Counted from the first letter of the stretch, positions 1 to 8,274 are shown. The stretch: DNA of 27,986 nucleotides from Ignavibacteriales bacterium UBA6490 (GCA_002435365.1 DJMM01000100.1:15466-43451), one strand, 5' to 3'. Numbers and translations are program-made. Notes: generated from the sequence alone by a model not told the origin.

Positions 1-101
1 ACGATATTTTACTCTATTTGTTTATAATATCAAATAATTTCATGTGTTTACTAATTACATCCGGCAAAGAAAAATAATTTTAGCATCTGTTAATTTTTTG
101 C

Positions 102-135
102 TTGACAATAAAGAATTAAGTCCTTAAGTTATAAT
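102..135 (+). promoter_or_regulatory. Possible promoter of the nos operon
   Basis: A perfect TTGACA box lies at 102-107 and a perfect TATAAT at 130-135. The spacing is 22 bases, longer than the usual 16-18 for sigma-70, so the two boxes may not belong to one promoter. The TATAAT overlaps the left arm of the inverted repeat at 133-154, which would suit a repressor that blocks polymerase. There are no other genes in 1-234, and this stretch holds only the boxes and two operator-like repeats. The call rests on box matches alone. Confidence 0.3.
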
Positions 136-154
136 CAGACAAAATAATCCGATT
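133..154. promoter_or_regulatory. Rrf2-type operator candidate, copy 1
   Basis: An imperfect inverted repeat has arms AATCAGAC (133-140) and ATCCGATT (147-154) with a 6-base AT-only spacer. The same 8-6-8 architecture and nearly the same arms recur at 192-213, 6644-6665 and 7121-7142. All four copies lie within the nos/Rrf2 region, and none was spotted elsewhere in the window by eye. It overlaps the putative -10 box of the first nos promoter, so a bound regulator would repress. The likely regulator is the Rrf2 protein encoded at 6673-7104. Confidence 0.55.
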
Positions 155-191
155 AAGTATGTACTGCCTAACGGATTTTTATTTAATGTAT

Positions 192-213
192 AATCGGACT
201 AATATATCTGAAT
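192..213. promoter_or_regulatory. Rrf2-type operator candidate, copy 2
   Basis: The second copy of the shared motif has arms AATCGGAC (192-199) and ATCTGAAT (206-213) with a 6-base spacer. Its left arm starts 59 bases after that of copy 1, roughly 5.5 helical turns. It ends 21 bases before the start codon of the cytochrome gene. Two spaced sites in front of the first structural gene suggest cooperative or looped repression, but this is inference. Confidence 0.5.
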
Positions 214-234
214 ATTAAAACAAAGGAAACAATA

Positions 235-735
235 ATGAACAGAATTAAACTCTTTTTAACATTCGTAATGATTATTTTTTTCGCCGTTTTACAAGCAGGG
301 TGTGGGGGAGATTCCAATAATTCAGATAGTGCTAAAAATAAAAATAATAATTCGGGACTGCCGGATTGGGAATTTGAAAATGGATTTGGTCCAATTAAAA
401 AGAAATTATATCTCGTTCCATTAGACAAAACGATGGCATCTGAAGGTGAAAAGATTTTTGAATCAAAATGTGCATCGTGCCATAAACTGGATGAAAGATA
501 TGTTGGTCCCGCGCAAAGAAATGTTCTGCAACGGGTTACTCCTGAATTCTTTATGAATATGGTTATAAATCCTGAAGAGAATCTTGAAAAACATCCCCAT
601 GCAAAAGAGATGCTTGCTACGTATCTTCAAAAAATGACAAACCAAAACATTAATTTGACTGATGCCAGAAAACTTCTCGAATACTTTAGATTGCTTAATG
701 AAGAACTAAAAAACGATTCTACAACAAATAAATAA
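235..735 (+). CDS. Monoheme c-type cytochrome lipoprotein of the nos cluster
   Basis: This exported electron carrier of 166 residues has a hydrophobic signal segment (residues 5-20), a lipobox LQAGC with Cys23 as the lipidation site, and an Asn/Ser-rich linker. A single heme site CASCH lies at residues 79-83, followed by methionines (126, 134) that could be the distal heme ligand. The start is supported by an AAAGGA-type ribosome site before the ATG. It lies 15 bases upstream of nosZ, which itself has an AGAAGGA site, so the two are probably cotranscribed. Clade II nos clusters commonly encode small c-type cytochromes thought to pass electrons to NosZ, and that role is inferred here from position. 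Confidence 0.85.
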   Translation: MNRIKLFLTFVMIIFFAVLQAGCGGDSNNSDSAKNKNNNSGLPDWEFENGFGPIKKKLYLVPLDKTMASEGEKIFESKCASCHKLDERYVGPAQRNVLQRVTPEFFMNMVINPEENLEKHPHAKEMLATYLQKMTNQNINLTDARKLLEYFRLLNEELKNDSTTNK

Positions 736-750
736 ACAGAAGGACATTTT

Positions 751-2706
751 ATGAACCGCAAATACATTAAAGCAGTACTGATTAGCTCTGCAGTTGTTGC
801 AGCTTTTGCGATTTTTCATTACGGATGCCAGGAATCTAAAAATCTTTCAGCGGGAGATGAGGCTGCAAGAGTTTACGTAGCACCCGGCAGTTATGATGAA
901 TTTTATATGTTCACATCTGGCGGCTTTAGCGGACAGGTTGGTGTCTACGGATTACCTTCCGGAAGATTGTTCAGGCAAATTCCGGTTTTTTCACAGGATG
1001 CTGAAAAAGCGTACGGCTATTCAGAAGAGTCAAAACCAATGCTAATGACTTCGTTTGGATTCCTTCCCTGGGATGATGCACATCATCCGGAACTTTCTCA
1101 AACTGATGGAGTGCCGGACGGCAGGTGGCTTTTTATAAATGCCAACAACACTCCTCGTGTAGCACGTATTGATCTATCGACATTCACAACAGCAGAAATA
1201 ATAGAAATTCCCAATTCAGGAGGAAACCACGGCTCGCCATTTGTAACAGAAAACAACGAGTATGTGGTTGCTTCTACCCGTTTTAGTTTACCTATACCAA
1301 ATGAAGATGTGCCGATCAGTTCTTACAAGGAAAACTTTAAAGGAACTCTCACTTTTATTAAAGTAGCTCCTGATGGTAAGCTGAACATAGCCTTTCAGAT
1401 TCTGGTACCGGGCTTTGATTATGACCTTGCTCATGCCGGTAAGGGGCCTTCGCATGGCTGGGCATTTTTCACAAGCTACAATACAGAACAGGCAAACACT
1501 CTGCTCGAAGTTAATGCTTCACAGAATGATAAGGATTTTATTGCAGCTGTAAACTGGAAGAAAGCTGAGGAATATATTGCCAAAGGTAATTTTACGAAAA
1601 CCTCAACAACTTACTATCGAAATTACTTTGATGAGAGAAAGCATATGGCATTCTCCGAGAAAAATTCCGAAGTAAAAATTCTTACTCCCGAGGATTGTCC
1701 GGGATTAATTTATTATCTGCCTACTCCTAAATCACCGCACGGCGTAGATGTAGATCCAACCGGAGAATATATAGCCGCTGGCGGAAAACTTGCTGCAGTA
1801 ATTCCTGTTCACTCTTTCAGCAAGATGATTAAAGCCATTGAGAGTAAAGATTTTGATACCGATGTAAATGGAATACCTGTATTAAAATATGAATCAGTAT
1901 TAGCCGGTGAAGTTGAAAATTGCGGTCTGGGACCACTGCACACTGAGTTTGACGGAAATGGATTCGGTTACACTTCAGCATTTATTTCCTCTGAAATTGT
2001 AAAATGGGAAATCGGAACCTGGAAAGTTGTTGATAGAATACCAACTTATTATTCAATAGGTCATCTCAGTATCCCGGGCGGTGACAGTAAAAAACCTTGG
2101 GGCAAATATGTTGTTGCATTGAATAAAATAACCAAGGACAGGTACTTGCCTACCGGTCCTGAATTAACTCAGTCAGCCCAGCTTATTGACATATCGGGCG
2201 ATAAAATGAAACTATTGCTTGATTTCCCTACGATTGGCGAACCACATTACGCCCAGTCCATTCCTGCTGAAATATTAATGAAAAATTCCAAAAAGATATA
2301 TCCGATTGAAGAGAATGAGCATCCTTATTCAATAAAAGCAGAAAAAGATGCGAGAGTTGAAAGAAAAAACAACGATGTCCATGTTTATATGTCCACCATC
2401 AGGACTCACTTTGCACCTGATAATATTGAAGGAATAAAAGTTGGCGATAATGTTTATTTCCATGTGACTAATCTTGAACAGGACTGGGATATTCCACACG
2501 GTTTTGCAGTTAAGGGTGCACAAAATTCTGAGCTTCTGATACTACCCGGAATGACTGAAACTATAGTATGGAAACCCCTGCAGGCCGGAATTTATCCTTT
2601 TTACTGTACAGATTTCTGTTCAGCCCTTCACCAGGAAATGCAGGGCTACGTGAGAGTTTCACCGAGAAATTCAAATGTAGAACTCGCCTGGGGAACCGGA
2701 AAATAA
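751..2706 (+). CDS. nosZ: Nitrous oxide reductase, clade II (Sec-dependent)
   Basis: NosZ reduces N2O to N2 in the periplasm using the CuZ four-copper centre and the CuA electron-entry centre. The 651-residue protein has a plain hydrophobic Sec signal rather than a twin-arginine signal, the mark of the clade II (atypical) type. Cys26 follows the signal and could be lipidated, although HYGC is a poor lipobox. CuZ histidine motifs are visible in order: DDAHH (109-112), GGNHG (H160), DLAHAGKGPSHGW, SPHGVD, GPLHTEF, LSIPGGD and GEPHYAQ. The C-terminal cupredoxin domain ends with the CuA signature C619-x3-C623-x3-H627-x2-M630. All expected copper motifs seem present, so the enzyme should be active. 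It follows the cytochrome gene and is closed by a hairpin at 2720-2746. Confidence 0.97.
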   Translation: MNRKYIKAVLISSAVVAAFAIFHYGCQESKNLSAGDEAARVYVAPGSYDEFYMFTSGGFSGQVGVYGLPSGRLFRQIPVFSQDAEKAYGYSEESKPMLMTSFGFLPWDDAHHPELSQTDGVPDGRWLFINANNTPRVARIDLSTFTTAEIIEIPNSGGNHGSPFVTENNEYVVASTRFSLPIPNEDVPISSYKENFKGTLTFIKVAPDGKLNIAFQILVPGFDYDLAHAGKGPSHGWAFFTSYNTEQANTLLEVNASQNDKDFIAAVNWKKAEEYIAKGNFTKTSTTYYRNYFDERKHMAFSEKNSEVKILTPEDCPGLIYYLPTPKSPHGVDVDPTGEYIAAGGKLAAVIPVHSFSKMIKAIESKDFDTDVNGIPVLKYESVLAGEVENCGLGPLHTEFDGNGFGYTSAFISSEIVKWEIGTWKVVDRIPTYYSIGHLSIPGGDSKKPWGKYVVALNKITKDRYLPTGPELTQSAQLIDISGDKMKLLLDFPTIGEPHYAQSIPAEILMKNSKKIYPIEENEHPYSIKAEKDARVERKNNDVHVYMSTIRTHFAPDNIEGIKVGDNVYFHVTNLEQDWDIPHGFAVKGAQNSELLILPGMTETIVWKPLQAGIYPFYCTDFCSALHQEMQGYVRVSPRNSNVELAWGTGK

Positions 2707-2719
2707 TTTTTTATGATCA

Positions 2720-2746
2720 TGGGGGACGAAAGTCCCCTGGTTTTTT
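2720..2746 (+). terminator. Intrinsic terminator or attenuator after nosZ
   Basis: The stem GGGGAC/GTCCCC closes on a GAAA tetraloop (2728-2731), and two outer wobble pairs extend it to 8 bp. It is followed at once by TGG and six Ts (2741-2746). The hairpin starts 14 bases after the nosZ stop and lies before the rest of the nos genes. Because the downstream genes have no obvious promoter of their own, it most likely acts as a partial terminator that makes nosZ mRNA more abundant than the maturation genes, or it stabilises the 3' end of a processed nosZ message. Confidence 0.75.
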
Positions 2747-2762
2747 CAGATTTTTTGTTTCT

Positions 2763-3356
2763 ATGACTACTGGATCTAAAATAATTGTCAGTCTTGCTTC
2801 ATTGATACTGGTATTAACCTTCTTTTTTCCAATCTGGTATATTGATCTCGAAGCGCCTCAGTATCCTGAAGGAATTGGACTTGAAATTTGGATAAATCAA
2901 ATCATTGGACAAAAACCAAATGATCTGGCGAATATTAATGGTTTAAATCATTATATCGGAATGAAAAAGATTGAACCTGATGCAATTTCTGAACTGAAGA
3001 TTATGCCTTATATAATAATTTTTATGATTGCTTTGGGAATAACTGCTTCATTAACCGGTAAAAGATTTCTTGTTTATTCCTGGATAGCTATATTCATAAT
3101 TCTCGCAGCGGTTGGTCTGTACGATTTTTATTTGTGGGAATATGATTACGGGCATAACCTGAATCCTCATGCAGCAATTAAAATTCCGGGAATGGTATAC
3201 CAGCCCCCGCTGATCGGCTCAAAAATGCTGCTCAACTTTAATGCAATATCAATGCCGGATATAAGTTTTTATATACTGGTAACAGCTGTCGGATTAGCCA
3301 TTTTTGCATTAATCATTGATAAAAAATCAAAAAGACTGACACAGAAACATGAATAA
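2763..3356 (+). CDS. Four-helix membrane protein of clade II nos cluster (NosB candidate)
   Basis: This integral membrane protein of 197 residues has about four predicted helices (roughly residues 6-26, 82-103, 106-130 and 168-190), with a loop between helices 1 and 2 that contains a conserved-looking NGLNHYIGMK stretch. Clade II nos operons usually carry a small polytopic protein (NosB) right after nosZ whose exact role is unclear. Position and topology fit it, but I cannot confirm homology by eye. The reading frame stays open back to 2568 inside nosZ. I chose the ATG at 2763 because the upstream extension is soluble, out of character and overlaps nosZ. No clear ribosome site precedes it. 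It overlaps nosL by 8 bases. Confidence 0.7.
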   Translation: MTTGSKIIVSLASLILVLTFFFPIWYIDLEAPQYPEGIGLEIWINQIIGQKPNDLANINGLNHYIGMKKIEPDAISELKIMPYIIIFMIALGITASLTGKRFLVYSWIAIFIILAAVGLYDFYLWEYDYGHNLNPHAAIKIPGMVYQPPLIGSKMLLNFNAISMPDISFYILVTAVGLAIFALIIDKKSKRLTQKHE

Positions 3357-3807
3357 AAATAAATTATCAACAATTTTTTTAATTTACCTGCTTTTTACAC
3401 TATCGTCGTGCGGGAATAAACCCGAACCAATTAATTATGGTCACGATGAATGTGAATTCTGCAGAATGCAAATTACTGATAGCCGCTACGGCTCCGAGTT
3501 AGTTACGGAGAAAGGAAAGGTATATAAGTTTGATTCAGTTGAGTGTATGGCAGAGTTTGCGATGATAAAGAATTTAGCAGGGGATTCAAATCAAAGTCTG
3601 CTGGTGACTGATTTTTTCCGCCCGGAAACTTTCATTGATGCTACTTCTGCTTTTTATGTTCTAAATAGTAATTTCAGAAGCCCGATGGGATTGAATGTAT
3701 CAGCTTTTGATGGTAGTGTATCCGGGCAGAAATTTGTTGTTGAGAACGGCGGACAAATTCTGAACTGGGCAGATGTTATTGAACTTGTTAAACAAAAAAG
3801 TATGTAA
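3349..3807 (+). CDS. nosL: NosL copper-binding lipoprotein
   Basis: NosL delivers Cu(I) to NosZ maturation at the outer face of the membrane. The 152-residue protein begins with a lipoprotein signal (TLSSC, Cys21) and carries the NosL signature CEFCRM at residues 35-40, with Cys35, Cys38 and Met40 as probable copper ligands. This is followed by the family motif around KVYKFDSVECMAEF. Its ATG overlaps the end of the preceding membrane-protein gene, so the two are probably translationally coupled. Length and motif placement fit the family. Confidence 0.93.
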   Translation: MNKNKLSTIFLIYLLFTLSSCGNKPEPINYGHDECEFCRMQITDSRYGSELVTEKGKVYKFDSVECMAEFAMIKNLAGDSNQSLLVTDFFRPETFIDATSAFYVLNSNFRSPMGLNVSAFDGSVSGQKFVVENGGQILNWADVIELVKQKSM

Positions 3808-3841
3808 CCGTACTTAACAGGATGTATTTTACATTTAAGAA

Positions 3842-5104
3842 ATGATTTATTTATTTCGCGTCAATATACCAGGTAATATTTTTATTGTTCTTTCCTTCAT
3901 ATTCATTTTAAACAATTCAATTTCCGCTAAAATGATTTTCGTATCTAAAGCCGGTTCAATCAGTTCAATCAGAACAGCATTAAACCTGGCAAGCGATTTT
4001 GATACAATAGTAGTAAGCAAGGGAGAGTATAGTGAAGGCAATCTCATAATTGATAAAAAAATAATTCTGATCGGGAAAGATTTTCCGGTAATTGATGGAA
4101 AAGGAGATGGAGAAATTTTTACTGTAACCTCAAATGATGTTCATATCAACGGGTTATTAGTTAAAAATTCAGGTATAAGTTATCTTAAGGAAAATGCAGG
4201 TATCAGACTTGACCAGGTACAAAACTGCTCCATCACGAATAATAAATTCATTGATAATTTTTTTGCGGTTTACCTTGCCAAATCTGCTCATTGTGTGGTG
4301 TCCGGCAATTTTATCTCAGGAGTAAAAAAGAGAGAAACTAATTCTGGGAATGGAATTCATTTATGGTATTGCCGGGATATTACGATAAAAAACAACAGGA
4401 TTTTCAATCACCGCGATGGAATATATTTTGAGTTTGTGCGTCTGGGAAAGATAATTAATAACGAAAGCGGGAGTAATCTCCGATACGGATTGCATTTTAT
4501 GTTCTCTGACAGCTGTGAATACACAAACAATACATTTAAGGATAACGGGGCAGGTGTTGCAGTGATGTACACAAAAAATGTTTTAATGACTGAGAATCAT
4601 TTTGAGCATAACTGGGGTTCAGCATCCTATGGAATACTTTTAAAAGAAATTGCTGACAGCAGGATTGAAAATAATATTTTGAATGAGAACTCAACCGGGC
4701 TGTACATGGAAGGATGCAGCAGAGTCACCATTAAAGGAAATAATTTTATAAGAAACGGCTGGGCTTTGAAGCTGATGGCAAATTCCATGGAAAATTATTT
4801 TTATAACAACAATTTCATTGCAAACTCATTTAACATTTCCACTAACAGCAGGCAAAATTTCAACACATTTGAAAAAAATTACTGGGATGATTATAAGGGA
4901 TACGACCTGGATAAGGACGGGTATGGTGATGTACCGTTCAGACCGGTCACAATGTTTTCGATGATGATTAAATCTCATCCAACTTCTCTCATCCTGCTCC
5001 ACAGCCTGTTTGTTGATATATTAAATATTGCTGAGAGCATCGTTCCGGTGATAACTCCTGAAGCACTCACCGATCAAAAGCCGAGAATGAGGATATTGAA
5101 TTGA
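3842..5104 (+). CDS. nosD: NosD periplasmic copper-maturation protein
   Basis: NosD is a periplasmic right-handed beta-helix protein that works with the NosFY ABC transporter and NosL to assemble the CuZ centre. This one has 420 residues, a signal peptide (about residues 1-29, cleaved near SISA), and long stretches of beta-helix repeat with the NNxFxxN/GIxLxxx pattern typical of the NosD/CASH domain. The C-terminal part contains YDLDKDGYGDVPFRP, characteristic of NosD proteins. The gene lies 34 bases after nosL and its stop overlaps the nosF start by four bases. Confidence 0.93.
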   Translation: MIYLFRVNIPGNIFIVLSFIFILNNSISAKMIFVSKAGSISSIRTALNLASDFDTIVVSKGEYSEGNLIIDKKIILIGKDFPVIDGKGDGEIFTVTSNDVHINGLLVKNSGISYLKENAGIRLDQVQNCSITNNKFIDNFFAVYLAKSAHCVVSGNFISGVKKRETNSGNGIHLWYCRDITIKNNRIFNHRDGIYFEFVRLGKIINNESGSNLRYGLHFMFSDSCEYTNNTFKDNGAGVAVMYTKNVLMTENHFEHNWGSASYGILLKEIADSRIENNILNENSTGLYMEGCSRVTIKGNNFIRNGWALKLMANSMENYFYNNNFIANSFNISTNSRQNFNTFEKNYWDDYKGYDLDKDGYGDVPFRPVTMFSMMIKSHPTSLILLHSLFVDILNIAESIVPVITPEALTDQKPRMRILN

Positions 5105-5811
5105 TATCTGTAAAAAAGCTGGATAAGAAATTCGGCAAAAACCTGGTTCTGAAAAATGTTAATCTCACCATTGAGCCTGGAAAAGTTACCGCAATTGTTG
5201 GTCCAAATGGTTCCGGTAAAACTACTTTGATTAAAAGTATTCTGGGGTTGGTCAGACCAACAGAAGGAATAATAGAAGTTGATGGAAAACTTGTGGGGGA
5301 TGATTATCTATATAGAAAACGAATAGGTTATATGCCGCAGATGGCGAATTACCCTGAAAACCTGACCGGCAATGAGATACTTTCATTGATCAAGTCAGTC
5401 AGGAACACTGAAAAAGTGTCTGCTGGAAAAATTCTTTCATCCCTGAAACTTGAATCTCAGATGGATAAAGGTTTTAAAAATCTTTCCGGAGGTACGAAAC
5501 AGAAAATTTCTGTGCTCATAGCTTTTGCATTCGATCCTGAAATTATCATTCTTGACGAACCAACTGCCGGTCTTGATCCGGTCTCAAGCAGCTTTTTTAA
5601 AGATCTGGTGCTGATGGAAAAAGAAAAAAAGAAAACAATTATTTTAACTTCTCACCTGATGAATGAAGTGCAGGAACTTTCAGATGAAATAGTGTTCCTG
5701 ATGGAAGGAGAGATAAGATATAAAGGAACAATTAATTCTCTGCTTGAGGATAAAAAAGAGACCAGGCTGGAACGGGCAATTGCTGAAATTATGAGCCAGG
5801 ATGATAGATGA
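5101..5811 (+). CDS. nosF: NosF ABC transporter ATPase
   Basis: This is the ATP-binding subunit of the NosDFY copper-centre maturation system, on the cytoplasmic side. The 236 residues contain a Walker A motif GPNGSGKTT (34-42), the ABC signature LSGG (128-131), Walker B with IIILDEPTAGLD (148-159) and a switch histidine in TSHLMNE. The start is a TTG at 5101 overlapping the nosD stop (TTGA), with a GAGGA ribosome site about 8 bases upstream. No ATG lies nearby. The stop overlaps the nosY ATG (ATGA), so nosD, nosF and nosY are coupled. Confidence 0.95.
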   Translation: MISVKKLDKKFGKNLVLKNVNLTIEPGKVTAIVGPNGSGKTTLIKSILGLVRPTEGIIEVDGKLVGDDYLYRKRIGYMPQMANYPENLTGNEILSLIKSVRNTEKVSAGKILSSLKLESQMDKGFKNLSGGTKQKISVLIAFAFDPEIIILDEPTAGLDPVSSSFFKDLVLMEKEKKKTIILTSHLMNEVQELSDEIVFLMEGEIRYKGTINSLLEDKKETRLERAIAEIMSQDDR

Positions 5812-6596
5812 AATTAGTTAAGAAGATATTACTTTACGAGGTACACAATACGATCCGCAGCAGGTGGGTGATATTTTACACTTTCTTTTTCTTTCTGGTG
5901 GGATATGCTTTATTCACTTTCAGCGGGGAGGTGAGTAAAGCCTACATCAGTTTGATGAATATAGTTTTAATAATCATTCCTCTGATATCGGTTATTTTCG
6001 GGTCAATTTATTTTTATAATTCAAGGGAATTTATCGAGATGATGTTAAGTCAACCTATTGACAGGAAATCTCTTTTTCTTGGAATATTTCTTGGAGTCGC
6101 AATTCCGCTTTCTGCAGGATTCGCATTGGGATTTTCAATCCCGTTTCTTCTATTTGGAAAAGTTACCGAGCAGTTGACCGGATTTTTATTATTACTTCTT
6201 TTGGGTATGCTGCTGACTTTCATCTTCATAGCGCTTTCGTTTTTAATTTCAGTAAAGCAGGATGATAAATCAAAAGGTCTCGGACTGGCAATTCTGATCT
6301 GGCTGATACTGGCTGTTGTTTATGATGGAATTGTTGTAATGATAATTTATTTTTTCCAGGATTACCCCCTGGAAAACACAATGATTATTCTGAGTGCTAC
6401 AAATCCGATCGACCTTGGAAGAATATTATTTTTAATGAAGTTTGATATAGCCGCTCTGATGGGTTACACCGGAGCTGTTTTCCAGCGATTCTTCGGAAGT
6501 TCTCTGGGAATGATAATTTCAATCAGCTGTCTGTTGATCTGGGTCCTCTTGCCGTTCGTCTTAAGCAGCAGATTTTTTAATAAGAAAGATTTTTAG
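5808..6596 (+). CDS. nosY: NosY ABC transporter permease
   Basis: The membrane subunit of NosDFY has 262 residues. About six hydrophobic helices are visible, including segments around residues 20-38, 50-66, 90-112, 120-147, 158-182 and 235-255, as in ABC-2-type NosY permeases. The motif MMLSQPIDRKSLFLG after helix 2 is typical of NosY. The ATG overlaps the nosF stop by four bases. It is the last gene of the nosZ-to-nosY unit, and the next gene follows after 76 bases that contain a perfect operator-like repeat. Confidence 0.92.
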   Translation: MKLVKKILLYEVHNTIRSRWVIFYTFFFFLVGYALFTFSGEVSKAYISLMNIVLIIIPLISVIFGSIYFYNSREFIEMMLSQPIDRKSLFLGIFLGVAIPLSAGFALGFSIPFLLFGKVTEQLTGFLLLLLLGMLLTFIFIALSFLISVKQDDKSKGLGLAILIWLILAVVYDGIVVMIIYFFQDYPLENTMIILSATNPIDLGRILFLMKFDIAALMGYTGAVFQRFFGSSLGMIISISCLLIWVLLPFVLSSRFFNKKDF

Positions 6597-6643
6597 ATTA
6601 ACAGAATTATATTTTGTAAATGGAAGTTAGTTTGATTATATTT

Positions 6644-6665
6644 AATCAGATTATTTTATCTGATT
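6644..6665. promoter_or_regulatory. Perfect inverted repeat, Rrf2 autoregulation site candidate
   Basis: A perfect 8-bp inverted repeat, AATCAGAT (6644-6651) and ATCTGATT (6658-6665), has a 6-base spacer. It is the most symmetric of the four copies. It ends 7 bases before the Rrf2 start codon, where a ribosome site would normally be, and no such site is visible. A second, shorter inverted repeat (TGATTA 6633-6638 with TAATCA 6643-6648) overlaps its left arm. The position fits autorepression. Confidence 0.6.
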
Positions 6666-6672
6666 TAAGAAT

Positions 6673-7104
6673 ATGACTGTAATTTTCTCAAAAAAATGTG
6701 AATATGGACTTCAGGCCATACTTTATTTGTCCACGCTTGAAAGGGAAGCAGTTCTGTCAGCCGATGAAATTGCCAGGAAGCTTAATATTCCGAAGGAATT
6801 TATTTCTAAAATTCTGCAGAGCCTTACAGACAGCGGAATTGTTTTTTCGAAGAAAGGAAAGTCCGGCGGATTTGCCTTGGCCAAAGACCCGCGCAGGATT
6901 CGATTGATTGATGTAGTTGCAGCAATCGACGGATTGGCGGTGTTTGATTCATGCGTGCTGGGCTTTCCGAACTGTAATCCTGATAATCCATGCCCGCTCC
7001 ATGAGAAGTGGGGCCAGCTCAGAACCAAAGCTTATGGCATGCTAACTGACGAAACAATAGATTTATTCAGAGAAAAAACTATTAGCAAGGTAAATGCTAA
7101 ATGA
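6673..7104 (+). CDS. Rrf2-family (NsrR/IscR-like) transcriptional regulator
   Basis: This is a cytoplasmic DNA-binding regulator of 143 residues, the usual Rrf2 length. The N-terminal winged helix-turn-helix spans about residues 1-75, including the recognition segment around IPKEFISKILQSL and the wing KKGKSGGF. Three cysteines at 94, 101 and 107 (C-x6-C-x5-C, then PLH) should hold an iron-sulfur cluster. Clusters of this family sense NO, oxygen or cluster status. Placement at the end of a nos cluster and beside NO-stress genes favours an NO or redox sensor that controls the 22-bp repeats described here. I avoid the name nsrR because the spacing differs from classical NsrR and function cannot be read from sequence. 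Confidence 0.9.
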   Translation: MTVIFSKKCEYGLQAILYLSTLEREAVLSADEIARKLNIPKEFISKILQSLTDSGIVFSKKGKSGGFALAKDPRRIRLIDVVAAIDGLAVFDSCVLGFPNCNPDNPCPLHEKWGQLRTKAYGMLTDETIDLFREKTISKVNAK

Positions 7105-7120
7105 TATTTTTTTGTACTAT

Positions 7121-7142
7121 TATCAGACAATAAAGTCCGATT
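7121..7142. promoter_or_regulatory. Rrf2-type operator candidate abutting a start codon
   Basis: The fourth copy of the motif has arms TATCAGAC (7121-7128) and GTCCGATT (7135-7142) and a 6-base spacer. It ends exactly one base before the ATG at 7143. The downstream gene has no visible ribosome site, so either the message is leaderless or the start lies in a structured leader. Bound regulator would cover the transcription start. Confidence 0.55.
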
Positions 7143-8234
7143 ATGAAAGAGAAGAAAAAAATAATCAGAAACAATGAGAGACCGGTTCAGAAGTACAGGT
7201 TTGTGGTCCAGGTTCTTTTTGCTTTGCTATGCATATGGATAGGTATCGAGTTCTACTTATTTGTAAGCTACCTGGAATCGGGAGGTGTCGCAGAATTTTA
7301 CAGCCGTCCGCCCGGTGTTGATGGATTCCTTCCGATCAGTTCGCTGATGAGTTTCTATTTATTTATGAAAACGGGACATATACACGAGGCTCATCCGGCG
7401 GGAGTGCTCATTTTCTTCGCCATAATATTGATGTCGCTTGTTTTCGGGAAGTCTTTCTGCAGCTGGTTATGCCCGGTTGGATTTATATCCGAGCTGGTAG
7501 GTGATTTCGGAAAGAAAATTTTCAAAAAGAATATCAGGCTGCCTAAAATTTTAGATTATCCATTGAGAAGTCTTAAATACCTGATGCTGGGATTCCTTTT
7601 CTATTCGGTTTTCTTCCTGATGACCGATGCAGCTGTGAAGGCTTTCCTTGATAGTCCGTATAACATTGTGGCAGATATAAAGATGTACTACTTCTTTGCA
7701 GATCTGTCCAGGTTCTCATTAATTATAATATCCGCGCTGTTCCTTTTGTCGGTGGTTCTGAGGAATTTCTGGTGCAGGTATTTATGTCCCTACGGTGCAC
7801 TTCTGGGAATAGCATCACTGCTCTGCCCGAACAAGATAAAGCGAGATCCGATCAGCTGCATCGACTGCGGATTATGCAACAAAGCCTGTCCTTCATTCAT
7901 AAAAGTCGACAAAGTAAAAACAGTTATCTCTGATGAATGCACATCTTGCATGAACTGCGTTGATGTTTGTCCCGTTGCTGATACACTTAACCTCAAACCC
8001 GTTTATTCATCAAAAAAAATATCGAAAAAGCTGGTCGCAATTGGTGTAGTGTCGATCTTCATCATTTTTACCGGAGCCGGAATCATAACCGGCAAATGGC
8101 AGAATAATATTTCGAGGGACGAATACCTTTTACATTATAAATATATGAACAGTTACGGGCATCCTACCGGTACAGACGCGGTGAAAAAATTTAATAAAGA
8201 AAATTCGGGAACATCGGGACATAGGAGAAATTAA
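7143..8234 (+). CDS. NapH/NosR-like membrane 4Fe-4S protein
   Basis: This polytopic protein probably moves electrons from quinol toward periplasmic reductases. The 363 residues hold about five helices (near 20-42, 86-102, 144-162, 192-208 and 295-315). Two membrane-edge motifs of the family, C106-x3-C110-P and C211-x3-C215-P, are followed by two 4Fe-4S ferredoxin sites (C239, 242, 245, 249 and C266, 269, 272, 276). This is the NapH/NosH/NosR C-terminal architecture. Clade II nos clusters use a NapH-like protein (NosH) in place of NosR, so an electron-donor role for NosZ is likely. Having its own operator copy ties it to the same regulon. It could instead be a general cofactor-assembly protein of the CcoG type. 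Confidence 0.85.
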   Translation: MKEKKKIIRNNERPVQKYRFVVQVLFALLCIWIGIEFYLFVSYLESGGVAEFYSRPPGVDGFLPISSLMSFYLFMKTGHIHEAHPAGVLIFFAIILMSLVFGKSFCSWLCPVGFISELVGDFGKKIFKKNIRLPKILDYPLRSLKYLMLGFLFYSVFFLMTDAAVKAFLDSPYNIVADIKMYYFFADLSRFSLIIISALFLLSVVLRNFWCRYLCPYGALLGIASLLCPNKIKRDPISCIDCGLCNKACPSFIKVDKVKTVISDECTSCMNCVDVCPVADTLNLKPVYSSKKISKKLVAIGVVSIFIIFTGAGIITGKWQNNISRDEYLLHYKYMNSYGHPTGTDAVKKFNKENSGTSGHRRN

Positions 8235-8274
8235 TAAACAACAGAATGTTGAATAATACTTACGGAGAAATGCA

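Noticed and set aside
2568..2762. Upstream extension of the NosB-like frame into nosZ
   Set aside because: The extra 65 residues are soluble, overlap nosZ and its terminator hairpin, and do not look like part of a membrane protein. The ATG at 2763 gives a normal start just before the first helix.
6723..7028. Antisense frame within the Rrf2 gene
   Set aside because: It lies opposite a well-supported regulator gene and shows no motif or ribosome site.
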